A DNA stretch of 64,000 nucleotides from Rheinheimera sp. UJ63 (GCF_021568285.1 NZ_JAKGTQ010000001.1:1054001-1118000), one strand, 5' to 3'. Counted from the stretch's first letter, positions 44,707-53,549 are shown. Notes: a model not told the origin generated them from the sequence alone. A program made the numbers and translations.

Positions 44707-45814
44707 TTGTTTCAAACAAGGCTAAATCATCTCGATGCACGGCCACTTCACTTGGGCAATACCCTAACAAGCTGGCAATTTGCTGGCTTTTCGCACCACG
44801 AATTTTGGCCAGTTCTAAAGCACTGTACTGACTGATCCCCTGCGCCAGGATAAGCCCCGCCTCTGTTTGCAGCAATACTGCATCACCTTTGTCAAAATGG
44901 CCTGCCGTAGCGGTAATGCCCGAAGGTAATAATGACGCACCGCGTTGCTGTAATGCTAGGGCCGCGCCCGCATCAACCACAATGCTTCCCTGCGGTTTTA
45001 AGTTGTGCCGCAACCAATGTTTCTTGGCACTGATGCGTTCTTGTTGCCGCTGAAACAAGGTACCACAGTGCCGATCGGCTAATAACTCATCAAAGGTTGT
45101 GGCCTTTTGTCCATTAATAATCAGCGTATCAATACCGGCTTTAGTGGCTTTATCTGCGGCTTGAATTTTCGTAGCCATACCGCCCGTACCAATGGCATGG
45201 TGGCTGCCGCCCGCCATCGCATAAATAGCGGGGGTAATATGCTCAACCAAGGGAATAAGCTTGGCATCTGGGGTAGTACGCGGATTGGCATTAAACAAAC
45301 CGTCAATATCAGAGCAAATTAATAAAGCGTCAGCATCGGCTAAAATCGCGACCATCGCGGCGAGATTATCGTTATCGCCCACTTTTAATTCCGCTGTGGC
45401 TACGGTGTCGTTTTCATTGACTATCGGCAGCACCTGATTTGCTAGCAAAGTACGCAAGGTGTTATCGATATTCAGATAACGACGCCGATCTTTTAAATCA
45501 TCGTGGGTCAGTAAAACCTGCGCACAATCAAAATCAAAAAGTTGTGCCCAGCAAGCCATCATACGGCTTTGCCCTACTGCCGCCATCGCTTGTTTAATGT
45601 TGATCGGCAAAGGTAACTGCTTAAAACTAATCGCATTGCGCCCAGCAGCGACACTGCCAGATGAAACCAGCACCACTTCAGTACCCGCAGCACGACACTC
45701 GGCAATAAAGCGCGCAATCGACAATAAATAGCGTGTTGAACAGCCGTCTGCCGAAGGTGCAATTAAAGCACTACCCACTTTTAACACTATACGTTTCCAA
45801 CCTCGAACGGGCAT
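44693..45814 (-). CDS. proB: Glutamate 5-kinase
   Basis: A 373-residue glutamate 5-kinase with the kinase domain (KRIVLKVGSALI, LVSSGSVAAGR, NENDTVATAELKVGDNDNLA in short parts NENDTV and VGDNDNLAA, CSDIDGLF, GTGGMATKIQAA) and a C-terminal PUA domain (about 275-360). It phosphorylates glutamate in the first step of proline synthesis in the cytoplasm. The ATG at 45814 has AAGGA 8 nt upstream; GTG (45832) and ATG (45823) are less well placed. proA is not adjacent, unlike the common proBA operon. Confidence 0.95.
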   Translation of the reverse strand: MPVRGWKRIVLKVGSALIAPSADGCSTRYLLSIARFIAECRAAGTEVVLVSSGSVAAGRNAISFKQLPLPINIKQAMAAVGQSRMMACWAQLFDFDCAQVLLTHDDLKDRRRYLNIDNTLRTLLANQVLPIVNENDTVATAELKVGDNDNLAAMVAILADADALLICSDIDGLFNANPRTTPDAKLIPLVEHITPAIYAMAGGSHHAIGTGGMATKIQAADKATKAGIDTLIINGQKATTFDELLADRHCGTLFQRQQERISAKKHWLRHNLKPQGSIVVDAGAALALQQRGASLLPSGITATAGHFDKGDAVLLQTEAGLILAQGISQYSALELAKIRGAKSQQIASLLGYCPSEVAVHRDDLALFETTTPA

Positions 45815-45972
45815 ATCCTGCATCCTTAGCACACATTTAACTTGCCTAGCTTAAAGTTTGGAAGTCTATATGTCTATTGCTATTTATCTGCTAACACTGA
45901 TATCAATTCAGCCATGATTCAGCCGCTAAGCTTAAGCTTAGACTTAATTACCTTGCTTCACGGAGTAACACC

Positions 45973-46611
45973 ATGAATTTAAAAGTCACTACCGCCTTAA
46001 TGATGTCAGCCAGCTTAGTCTTAGCCGGTTGTGCAAACATGGAAAACCAAAATACTGCTCGCGGTGCCGCTATTGGTGCCGTTGTCGGTGCCGTTGCTGG
46101 TAAAGCTACGGGTAACCATAAAGACAAACGCATCGTAATTGGTGCTGCCGTAGGCGCCTTAGCCGGTGCTGCCGTAGGTAGCTATATGGATAAGCAAGAA
46201 AAAGCCCTGCGCGAAGAGCTCAGTGGCTCAGGCGTTAAAGTGATCCGCAATGGCGATAAACTGATGTTGGATATCCCGGCTCAGCTGACCTTCGAGATTA
46301 ACCGCTCAGACGTGCGTGCCAGCTTATACCCTGTATTAAACGATATCGCCAAAGTATTGCGCGATTACCCCAAAACCATGTTAGTGATCGCTGGCCACAC
46401 CGATGATACCGGTACACGCCAATACAACATGACTTTATCTACCGCCCGTGCTGATGCCGTGAAAAATTACCTGGTGGCGCAAAGTGTGCAGTCAATACGT
46501 TTAGAAACCATCGGTTATGGCCCAGATTATCCCGCGCTACCGAATAATTCAGATGCCAATCGTGCAGCAAACCGCCGTGTCGAAATTCATATTGAACCAG
46601 TAGTTGAATAA
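45973..46611 (+). CDS. OmpA-family lipoprotein with glycine-zipper (YiaD-like)
   Basis: A 212-residue lipoprotein (lipobox LAGC, Cys20). Residues about 30-65 are a glycine-zipper stretch (GAAIGAVVGAVAG, IGAAVGALAGAAVG), followed by a C-terminal OmpA-like peptidoglycan-binding domain (about 90-205) with FEINRSDV, VIAGHTDDTGT, NMTLSTARADAV and RAANRRVEI. The conserved Asp and Arg that hold diaminopimelate are present. It probably ties the outer membrane to peptidoglycan, like YiaD. It is a single-gene unit with a clear terminator 16 nt downstream. Confidence 0.93.
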   Translation: MNLKVTTALMMSASLVLAGCANMENQNTARGAAIGAVVGAVAGKATGNHKDKRIVIGAAVGALAGAAVGSYMDKQEKALREELSGSGVKVIRNGDKLMLDIPAQLTFEINRSDVRASLYPVLNDIAKVLRDYPKTMLVIAGHTDDTGTRQYNMTLSTARADAVKNYLVAQSVQSIRLETIGYGPDYPALPNNSDANRAANRRVEIHIEPVVE

Positions 46612-46627
46612 ACTAAAAGCCTTAAAC

Positions 46628-46655
46628 AAAAACGCAGCTCAAAGGCTGCGTTTTT
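46628..46655 (+). terminator. Terminator of the OmpA-like lipoprotein gene
   Basis: An 11-bp perfect stem, AAAAACGCAGC / GCTGCGTTTTT, with a 6-nt loop, followed by C and further T. A textbook rho-independent terminator, usable from both strands. Confidence 0.93.
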
Positions 46656-46810
46656 CTTTGTTATTCCGCTGTATTTAAGTGTATCTATGCCCTGCCCCTG
46701 AACTTTCAACACTCCACTCAACCATTAAAAGCACTTATCGAAGTGACAGTGCGGTGCACTCATTAATAAAAAATAGGCATAATCTGCTGCAATAGCTTTT
46801 TATAAAATCA

Positions 46811-46831
46811 TCCATGTTCCATGTTCCATGT
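46811..46831. repeat. Heptanucleotide repeat, three copies of TCCATGT
   Basis: Three perfect contiguous copies of TCCATGT lie in the 295-bp gap between the OmpA-like gene and the TPR gene, 76 nt before the latter. Otherwise the gap shows only the terminator at 46628. Confidence 0.85.
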
Positions 46832-46906
46832 TTGACGATATGCCGCTAAGCAGCCATAGTGGTGGTATTACAATCGACATTCATTTTTCAATGGCAGTAA
46901 CGTTTT

Positions 46907-47824
46907 ATGCGCTTGTCTCTGGTCATTTTACTGCTAACGGCTTTTCGCATCAGCGCTTCAGAAAACCTGAGTGACCACGAAACGTTTTGTCAGCAAGACA
47001 ACACGATAAGCTGTGAGCACTATCTGCAACAGCAACTTACTGCAACAACCCCCTACAGCAATAATTGGTTTCGGATAAAAGCCTACCAACTCAATTATCT
47101 GTTTGATAAAAATCAATTTTTACAATTACAACATGAAGCAGAGTATTTATTAACGCAGCCCGCCATGCCTGATGTGTTTCGGGTACAACTGTATTTTTAC
47201 TATGCTAAGGCGCTGTTTTATTTTAAAAAAACCGATGAAGCAAAAATCTATGCTGCCAAGGCAGTGGCTATCTTAAAGGAAGTTTACACCGTGTTTGGTA
47301 ACCCACTGCGAATAGTCGAGTTGGCCAACCTGCAATATTATTTAGGCGAACTTGATCAGGCAGAGCAACTCCTGCGTTTTGCTCAATCGCATTATTCTAA
47401 AAGTATCGATCCTCTGTTCTTATTCGAACTTAATTCTAATTTTGCGCATATCAGCCATCAGCGTGATGATTTAACGTCTGCAGCGGCTTACCGTGCCGAC
47501 GCATTAGCGGCTGCCATTTCGCTTGGGCATACTGGCAAAATGATTATCGGGATGGGCAATCTGGCCCGCACACAACAACTACTAGGCCAGTTAGCGGCGG
47601 CAGATCAGCTTTACCAAGACTCGCTAAAGTATACCGCCGAGCCAGAGCACCAAGTACAACACCATATTCATCTGCTGCGACTGACAGAAATAAACTTACA
47701 ACTGAATCGGCCAACATTGGCTCGCGATTATTTTCAACAAATCGAGCCGAAACTACTTTCATCTTTTCATATGACGCTTTATCAACAATTCGGCACTAGC
47801 TTGGCGCAATTTACCGCTCAGTAA
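46907..47824 (+). CDS. Exported TPR-repeat protein of unknown function
   Basis: A 305-residue protein with a signal peptide (about 1-17). The mature part is all alpha-helical with TPR-like pairs, such as FYYAKALFYFKKTDEAKIYAAKA, seen as AKALFYFKKTDEAKIYA, then LANLQYYLGELDQAEQLLRFA, ISHQRDDLTSAAAYRADAL and GNLARTQQLLGQLAAADQLY. Two cysteines near the N-terminus (FCQQDN and SCEHY) could form a disulfide. It resembles the periplasmic TPR sensor portions of some GGDEF or kinase proteins, but no output domain follows, so it may be a stand-alone version. No gene is close enough to form an operon. Confidence 0.7.
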   Translation: MRLSLVILLLTAFRISASENLSDHETFCQQDNTISCEHYLQQQLTATTPYSNNWFRIKAYQLNYLFDKNQFLQLQHEAEYLLTQPAMPDVFRVQLYFYYAKALFYFKKTDEAKIYAAKAVAILKEVYTVFGNPLRIVELANLQYYLGELDQAEQLLRFAQSHYSKSIDPLFLFELNSNFAHISHQRDDLTSAAAYRADALAAAISLGHTGKMIIGMGNLARTQQLLGQLAAADQLYQDSLKYTAEPEHQVQHHIHLLRLTEINLQLNRPTLARDYFQQIEPKLLSSFHMTLYQQFGTSLAQFTAQ

Positions 47825-47896
47825 AGTCGAGTATTGATTCTTGCCATAAGAGTAACAAAACACCCAAACCACAAGGTTTAGCGAACTTAATACCGC

Positions 47897-48364
47897 TTAC
47901 TTTGCTTGCTGCTGCGCAGCATTATAAGCTTGCGTGCCCCACAATGGCACCGTAGACAAGCTGTGTTTAAAGCTGCCCGAGGTTTCTTTGGTTGAATACG
48001 CCAGATACATCAATGTCTGATTTTCAGCATCGAAAATACGCCGAATTTTCATGCTTTTAAAAAAGATGCTTTTTGATTTGGTAAACAGTACCTCACCGCT
48101 TTTGCTCTTATCTATTTTAGCAATCATCTCAGCAGTAATCGGGCCTGTTTGGCGACAAGAAATACCGCTGTCCGAAGGGTCTGAAAGATTTAGATTGGCT
48201 TCAATACTGGAGACATGACAAGTCACACCGGTGACCAGCGGATCAGTAAAGGCATCAAGTTTAATATCCTTAGTGGTAAAGACGCCTAATGACACGTCAC
48301 CCACTTCATTGCGGTTACAACTGACCAATAATAACAACAGTAAAACACCGAACAGTAAGCGCAT
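47897..48364 (-). CDS. creA: CreA-family exported protein
   Basis: A 155-residue CreA protein with a short signal (MRLLFGVLLLLLLVSC), whose LVSC could be a lipobox. The family pattern is clear: VGDVSLGVF, TDPLVTGVTCHVS, DPSDSGISCRQTG and GEVLFTKSKSIFFKSMKIRRIFD, read in parts. CreA proteins are periplasmic and widespread; their function is unknown. The cysteines in VTCHVS and GISCRQ are conserved in the family. No creBCD genes are present. Confidence 0.9.
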   Translation of the reverse strand: MRLLFGVLLLLLLVSCNRNEVGDVSLGVFTTKDIKLDAFTDPLVTGVTCHVSSIEANLNLSDPSDSGISCRQTGPITAEMIAKIDKSKSGEVLFTKSKSIFFKSMKIRRIFDAENQTLMYLAYSTKETSGSFKHSLSTVPLWGTQAYNAAQQQAK

Positions 48365-48490
48365 GTGAAGGTCTCCCTAATTAAATAAGTGCATTGCTAC
48401 AAGCTACCGCAGCTAACAGTATAGGTACCAGTAAAACACACCGGCGCAATTGTTGTCAGTATTTAAGCAAACTGTGCAACTTTCAAGGCC

Positions 48491-48522
48491 TGACCCCATG
48501 CAGATATGACCCCATGCAGATA
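48491..48522. repeat. Perfect 16-bp tandem duplication TGACCCCATGCAGATA
   Basis: Two contiguous identical copies (48491-48506 and 48507-48522), preceded by CAAGGCC. The TGACCCC core is common next to REP-associated and other transposase-linked sequences in gammaproteobacteria, so this may mark a decayed element. No transposase frame is present in the 264-bp gap. Confidence 0.8.
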
Positions 48523-48628
48523 AAAACCACATACGGTGCCTTTACGTATGGCATACTGCATCATCTAGGTTGTCGGCGGGGTTTGGCTGTCAGCATGGTT
48601 AGTCTTTTTAAGCTCGGAAATGCTATAT

Positions 48629-49447
48629 ATGTATCTTATTTGTTTTGACTTAGACGGCACCCTGTTAAACAACGTCTCTGAGATCTCCCGCTTTACCTAC
48701 GACACCTTACAACTGTTAAGTGAGAAAGACATTGCCTTCACCATCGCCACCGGGCGCACTATGCTGTCGGCACAGCGAGCGGTGGCGGGTCATAAATTTG
48801 TGTTACCGCAAATCTATAATAATGGCGTAACTATCTGGGATCCGAACACCCAGCAACTGACCTTAGAGAACATCTTAGAGCAGACTGAAATTAATACTAT
48901 TCTTGAGCTTGCGCTGCGCCAAGGGATCTCGCCCTTTGTGCACGTGATTGCACAGCACCAGCATGTGGTGTTTCATGCTGAAACCCAGCACGATGTGGAA
49001 AAAAGACTGGTTGAAAAGTACTTTAGCGACACGCCACAACAGCTACTGCCGCTGCACGCCTTAGCGCCTGAGCATCAGGTCACTAATATCAGCATGATTG
49101 GCGAGGCAGCCACCATTCATGCCATGTGGCTAAAATTAAACACCTATCCAAACCTGATTGCCTACTCAGGCCCTGCCATTGAGGGGCCGCAATATCGTTG
49201 GATGGATGTGCATCATTACCAAGCCAATAAAGGCAAGGCCGTCGCGCAGTTGAAAAAACAACTGGGTGCCAGCAAAGTCATTTGTTTTGGGGATGGTGAT
49301 AACGATTTAAGTATGTTTGCTTGTGCTGATGAAAGTTACGCCCCCGCCAATGCCATTGACGAAATTAAGCAAGTGGCCAGCGCGGTAATTGGGCATCACC
49401 ATGAAGATGGCGTCGCGCATTTTCTACGCGAGCGTTTCTCGCTGTAA
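48629..49447 (+). CDS. Cof-type HAD-superfamily phosphatase
   Basis: A 272-residue HAD hydrolase of the Cof (IIB) subfamily. Motif I is DLDGTLL right at the N-terminus, motif II TIATGRT, motif III the lysine in ANKGKAVAQL, and motif IV CFGDGDNDLSMF, with the C2b-type cap between. All catalytic Asp residues are kept. Such enzymes, like YigL and YidA, dephosphorylate sugar phosphates or PLP in the cytoplasm. The ATG at 48629 places motif I at the usual distance from the start; an ATG 9 nt upstream is also possible. Its terminator has been split by a small insertion. Confidence 0.93.
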   Translation: MYLICFDLDGTLLNNVSEISRFTYDTLQLLSEKDIAFTIATGRTMLSAQRAVAGHKFVLPQIYNNGVTIWDPNTQQLTLENILEQTEINTILELALRQGISPFVHVIAQHQHVVFHAETQHDVEKRLVEKYFSDTPQQLLPLHALAPEHQVTNISMIGEAATIHAMWLKLNTYPNLIAYSGPAIEGPQYRWMDVHHYQANKGKAVAQLKKQLGASKVICFGDGDNDLSMFACADESYAPANAIDEIKQVASAVIGHHHEDGVAHFLRERFSL

Positions 49448-49450
49448 TAA

Positions 49451-49632
49451 GAAACGCCTGCCAATGCAGCAATACCGATGAGTTTAGTGTTTAGCATGAC
49501 GCGGTTTGCTCACATCAACACGCCATGAATCATCCCTGAGGCTCCTTTTCGGCCATCCATGGCCTTCAACGGTTGATTTAGAGCAAACAGGTCATGCCTC
49601 ACTGAATTACATTATACCAATGCAGGCGTTTT
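49451..49632 (+). terminator. Terminator of the HAD gene, interrupted by an insertion
   Basis: AAACGCCTG (49451-49459) and GCGTTTTT (49625-49632) are separated by a 147-bp element with a 9-bp CCAATGCAG direct repeat on each side. Removing one repeat and the insert restores a perfect 10-bp stem with a CAAT loop and T tract, 3 nt after the HAD stop codon. Confidence 0.85.
49469..49615. mobile_element. 147-bp non-autonomous fold-back (MITE-like) element
   Basis: The insert is flanked by the 9-bp direct repeat CCAATGCAG (49460-49468 and 49616-49624), a likely target-site duplication. Its arms form a long interrupted inverted repeat: GCATGAC, GTTTGCTC, ATCAAC on the left (49493-49518) against GTTGAT, GAGCAAAC, GTCATGC on the right (49571-49596). 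A central GGCCAT-CC-ATGGCC hairpin lies at 49550-49563. The outermost 25-30 bp at each end pair only partly. It encodes no protein; a small open frame across it has no coding features. The source transposase is not in this window. Confidence 0.82.
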
Positions 49633-49649
49633 TATTATTCAACACTACC

Positions 49650-50516
49650 TTACTGGTTTGCAGCAAAGGCTTTCTTTACAAAGTTAGGCAAGGCCGCGGC
49701 GGCTTTATGCACTTCAACGTTGTAATACTCGGTATCAAAGCCAGCAGCCGCAGCAGCCCCTTCGCGGAAACCGTTAAACTCACCGCTTTTCTTCGCCAAG
49801 GTACAGGTCCACCAACCAGAGGGATAAACCATTTGCGGGAAGTTCAGCGTTTGCAAACTGGCAAAACCGGCATCGCTCATCGCTTGACGCATCGCGGTTA
49901 ATAACGGCATATGAATCAGTGGCGATTCACTTTGTTGCACTAAGATACCGTCACTGGCTAGCGCCGCTAAGCAGCTAGCATAAAAGGCACGGTTAAATAA
50001 GCCTTCGCCTGGGCCAATCGGATCGGTAGAATCAACAATAATCACATCAATGGAGCCGGCAGCCGCTTCACGCATAAATTTAATGCCGTCTTCAAATTTC
50101 AGCGTGGCGCGTGGGTCATTATTCGAGGCACACAGCTCAGGGAAATATTTTTCCGCCATACGCGTGACTTGCTCGTCGATATCTATTTGCGTCACGCGTT
50201 CAACACCTGGGTGTTTTAATACTTCGCGTAAAGTGCCGCAGTCACCGCCACCAATAATCACCACATTTTTTGGGTTAGGATGCGTGAAAAGTACAGGGTG
50301 ACTCAGCATTTCGTGATATAAGAAGTTATCACGGCTACTGAGCATGATAACGTCATCAATCACCATTAAATTACCAAAATGCGTGGTTTCGTACATGGCA
50401 ATTTTCTGAAATGGTGACTGCACTTCGTCCAATTTCTTGGTAATCGCTAGACCAAACACACTACCACTGTCGGCAAACACCTCAGTAAGCCACTTTTTGT
50501 CATTAATTACTGACAT
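49650..50516 (-). CDS. speE: Spermidine synthase (polyamine aminopropyltransferase)
   Basis: A 288-residue aminopropyltransferase. Start is set at 50516, where GGGGGAAATT precedes ATG; the longer frame has no family support. Recognisable parts are SPFQKIAMYET, GGGDCGTLREVLKH (SAM-binding), DIDEQV, VDSTDPIGPGEGLF (catalytic Asp region) and FPQMVYPSGWWTCTLA. It makes spermidine from putrescine and decarboxylated S-adenosylmethionine in the cytoplasm. It is divergent from speA, across 134 bp, which feeds the same pathway through agmatine, so shared control is likely. speD and speB are not in the window. Confidence 0.95.
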   Translation of the reverse strand: MSVINDKKWLTEVFADSGSVFGLAITKKLDEVQSPFQKIAMYETTHFGNLMVIDDVIMLSSRDNFLYHEMLSHPVLFTHPNPKNVVIIGGGDCGTLREVLKHPGVERVTQIDIDEQVTRMAEKYFPELCASNNDPRATLKFEDGIKFMREAAAGSIDVIIVDSTDPIGPGEGLFNRAFYASCLAALASDGILVQQSESPLIHMPLLTAMRQAMSDAGFASLQTLNFPQMVYPSGWWTCTLAKKSGEFNGFREGAAAAAGFDTEYYNVEVHKAAAALPNFVKKAFAANQ

Positions 50517-50650
50517 AATTTCCCCCTGCATCGTATAAGGGGCGTATTCTGCCTGTGTTGCAGGCCACATACAAATTTTTTGGGCAATTTTGCTGCACCA
50601 ACCCGTTATAGGCTTTAAACTATAGCAGTTAATTTTTTTGAGGAAGCACA

Positions 50651-52537
50651 ATGTCAGCTTGGGGTTTTGAAAAAGCGCGATCGATTTATAACGTGGCAGT
50701 CTGGAGTGAAGGCTATTTTGACGTCAATCAGGACGGTGATCTTATTGCCTACCCAGACCAAGATCACAGTAAAAACGGGATCAGCTTTCCCGAGCTTACG
50801 CAGCGTTTCAAAGAAGAAGGCTTAACCTTACCGGTTTTAGTTCGCTTTACCGATATTTTGCAGCACCGGGTTGATACGTTAATTAAGTCGTTTCAACTAG
50901 CCAAAGCAGAAAAAGAATATAAAGGGCAATACACTGCTGTTTACCCCATTAAGGTAAACCAGCAGTTCTCTGTGGTAAAACGTTTAATTAGCCACGACAG
51001 CGGCAAAGTCGGCTTAGAAGCCGGTAGTAAGCCTGAATTAATGGCGATCTTGGGTGTGACTGAGCAACCGCTGCAAATCGTTTGTAATGGTTATAAAGAC
51101 AGCGAATTTTTACGCTTAGCCACCATCGGCCAAATGATGGGCCACACCGTGTATGTGGTGGTAGAAAAACTGTCTGAGCTTAAAACGCTGATCCGCGAAA
51201 TTGATAACTTAGGCGCAGCACCGCGCATTGGTATTCGTATTCGCTTAAACTCGGTAGGTAAAGGCAAATGGCAAAACACCGGTGGTGAAAAGGGCAAGTT
51301 TGGCTTAACCGCTACTCAAGTATTGCAAGCGATTGACGTACTGCGTGCAGCGAACAAGCTCGACCTGCTGCAATTAGTGCATTTTCATATCGGCTCACAA
51401 ATCGCCAATATCCGTGATATTCACAACGCTATCCGTGAATGTGCCCGTCACTATGCAGAATTACGCACCCTTGGCGTGCCTATCACCACGGTTGATGTGG
51501 GTGGTGGCTTAGGTGTCGACTATGAAGGGTCAAAATCGCGCTCAGCCTGCTCGATGAACTACACCATGATGGAATATGCGCGTAACGTCGTTAACGGCTT
51601 AAAAGAAGTCTGTGACGAGTACGACTTACCCCATCCGAACATTATTACCGAATCGGGCCGCGCCATGACCGCGCACCATGCGGTATTGGTTACCGATGCG
51701 ATTGATATTGAACGCGCACCGGGTTTAGTCAATTTACCTGAGCCCAGCGAAGATTCACCCACGGTGATCTTAGGTTTGTGGGAAGCTTATCAAAGCGTCA
51801 CGCCACGTTCAGCAATTGAGGCGTATCACGATGCGATCCACTACTTCACTGACGCCCATGCCCAGTATGTACACGGTTTATTAACGCTGCAAGATTGGTC
51901 GTTATTAGAGCAAATTTACTTCGCTACCATTAACAAAGTGCGCGCAAATTTAGATTTATCGGCGCGTTCGCATCGCAGTATTCATGATGAGCTAAACGAA
52001 AAGCTGGCAGACAAACTGTTCGTTAACTTCTCGCTGTTTCAATCCATGCCAGATGCTTGGGGTATCGACCAACTGTTCCCAGTAATGCCACTCGAGCGGA
52101 TGAACGAGCCACTAAACCACCGTGCCATTATTCAAGATATTACCTGTGACTCAGACGGTATGCTAAAAAGCTATGCCGATGGTAACGGTATTGAATCAAG
52201 CTTACCGCTGCCAGAATACAGCGATGATAAACAGTATTTACTGGGTATGTTTATGGTCGGCGCCTATCAAGAAATCCTCGGTGATTTACACAACTTGTTT
52301 GGCGATACCGATTCAGTGCACGTTGAACTGACAGATGATGGCAGCTACAAGCTAACCAATATCATCAAAGGCGACACCGTAGCCGATGTATTACGCTATG
52401 TGCAGTTTGATGCGAAGAAGCTGATTGCCTCTTACACTAAACAGCTGGCGAAACTTGAAATGGAAAGTGAACGTAAAGATGAACTGCTGGATGAATTAAA
52501 AGCCGGCGTTTATGGTTATACCTATTTCGAAGATTAA
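50651..52537 (+). CDS. speA: Biosynthetic arginine decarboxylase
   Basis: A 628-residue fold-type III PLP decarboxylase of SpeA length. The PLP lysine lies in TAVYPIKVNQQ; HFHIGSQI, VDVGGGLGVDYEGSKS, ITESGRAMTAHHA and the C-terminal DMFMVG-like LLGMFMVGAYQEILGDLHNLFGD (parts LGMFMVGAYQ and LGDLHNLFGD) are typical. It converts arginine to agmatine, the entry to putrescine by the SpeB route. GAGGAAG precedes the ATG. It is divergent from speE and ends in a hairpin terminator. Confidence 0.97.
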   Translation: MSAWGFEKARSIYNVAVWSEGYFDVNQDGDLIAYPDQDHSKNGISFPELTQRFKEEGLTLPVLVRFTDILQHRVDTLIKSFQLAKAEKEYKGQYTAVYPIKVNQQFSVVKRLISHDSGKVGLEAGSKPELMAILGVTEQPLQIVCNGYKDSEFLRLATIGQMMGHTVYVVVEKLSELKTLIREIDNLGAAPRIGIRIRLNSVGKGKWQNTGGEKGKFGLTATQVLQAIDVLRAANKLDLLQLVHFHIGSQIANIRDIHNAIRECARHYAELRTLGVPITTVDVGGGLGVDYEGSKSRSACSMNYTMMEYARNVVNGLKEVCDEYDLPHPNIITESGRAMTAHHAVLVTDAIDIERAPGLVNLPEPSEDSPTVILGLWEAYQSVTPRSAIEAYHDAIHYFTDAHAQYVHGLLTLQDWSLLEQIYFATINKVRANLDLSARSHRSIHDELNEKLADKLFVNFSLFQSMPDAWGIDQLFPVMPLERMNEPLNHRAIIQDITCDSDGMLKSYADGNGIESSLPLPEYSDDKQYLLGMFMVGAYQEILGDLHNLFGDTDSVHVELTDDGSYKLTNIIKGDTVADVLRYVQFDAKKLIASYTKQLAKLEMESERKDELLDELKAGVYGYTYFED

Positions 52538-52557
52538 GCTAGAATAGCAACTGATCG

Positions 52558-52592
52558 GACGAGTAACGCAGCGCATAAGCGCGTTACTCGTC
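52558..52592 (+). terminator. Terminator of speA
   Basis: A 12-bp perfect stem, GACGAGTAACGC / GCGTTACTCGTC, with an 11-nt loop, followed by a short T-rich stretch (TTACATTTA). The stem is strong but the T tract is broken. Confidence 0.78.
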
Positions 52593-52644
52593 TTACATTT
52601 ATTTCCTGTTGCCACCTCGGCAACACTAAATAATCAGGTGCGTT

Positions 52645-53535
52645 ATGTTGGCGTTTTTACCCAAACCCCTTGTCGGTGTGCTCTCCATCCTACTCTATAC
52701 CATCAATACTTTGTTCTGGTTTGTCCCTGTTTTGTTACTTGCCATCCTGAAATTGCTACCAATACCGCTTTGGCAAAGCGGCCTCACTTATCTGCTGGAT
52801 GCCTGTGCCGTGTGTTGGATCAGCGTGAATAACTTCACCACAGCACTGTTTACCCGCATTCGCTGGCATGTGCAAGGCATCGAGCAATTATCACGAAAAG
52901 AGTGGTATTTGATTATTGCTAATCACCAATCTTGGGCAGATATCTTGGTATTACAGAAGATTTTTAATCGCAAAATTCCGTTTATTAAATTTTTCCTGAA
53001 AAAAGAACTGCTGTATGTGCCGTTTCTGGGCATTTGTTGGTGGGCGCTCGATTTTCCTTTTATGAAACGCTACAGCAAAAACTTTTTACAGAAAAACCCG
53101 CATTTGCAGGGTAAAGATATCGAAACTACGCGTAAAGCCTGCGAAAAATTCCGCTTTAAGCCGGTCTCGATTATGAATTTTGTTGAAGGAACACGCTTTA
53201 CGAAGGCAAAACACCAGCAGCAACAATCGCCATTTGCGCATTTACTCAAACCGAAAGCCGGTGGTACCGCCTTTGTGCTTGGCGCTATGGGCCAACAACT
53301 GCATAAACTGCTAGATGTGACCATTTATTATCCACAAGGCATCCCCACCTTCTGGGATTACATCTCAGGCAAAGTTCATGCTATAACAGTAAAGGTGCAG
53401 GTATTGCCCATTACAGAGGATTTGATTGGCGACTACAACGATCCTGCTTACAAAGCACATTTTCAGCAATATATTAATCAGTTGTGGTTAAATAAAGATC
53501 AACAACTGGCCGAGCGAGATAAAAACAGCCAGTAA
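52645..53535 (+). CDS. PlsC-type acyltransferase (YihG-like), copy 1
   Basis: A 296-residue membrane acyltransferase with two N-terminal helices (about 8-45) and the PlsC motifs: NHQSWAD (motif I, His and Asp), FPFMKRYS (motif II) and FVEGTRF (motif III), then KPKAGGTAF. It resembles YihG and other lysophosphatidic-acid acyltransferase relatives that set acyl composition of phospholipids at the inner membrane. A paralogue follows after 14 nt. YIHG-type proteins prefer particular acyl chains; preference here cannot be read. Confidence 0.92.
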   Translation: MLAFLPKPLVGVLSILLYTINTLFWFVPVLLLAILKLLPIPLWQSGLTYLLDACAVCWISVNNFTTALFTRIRWHVQGIEQLSRKEWYLIIANHQSWADILVLQKIFNRKIPFIKFFLKKELLYVPFLGICWWALDFPFMKRYSKNFLQKNPHLQGKDIETTRKACEKFRFKPVSIMNFVEGTRFTKAKHQQQQSPFAHLLKPKAGGTAFVLGAMGQQLHKLLDVTIYYPQGIPTFWDYISGKVHAITVKVQVLPITEDLIGDYNDPAYKAHFQQYINQLWLNKDQQLAERDKNSQ

Positions 53536-53549
53536 ACAAGGAGTGGACG

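Noticed and set aside
30303-48596. 14-bp sequence TTGGCTGTCAGCAT shared at 30303 and 48583
   Set aside because: A match of this length is expected by chance in 64 kb, and the flanks differ.
49506-49901. Open frame across the fold-back element and speE
   Set aside because: It overlaps speE antisense and non-coding element DNA, with no ribosome binding site or recognisable protein features.
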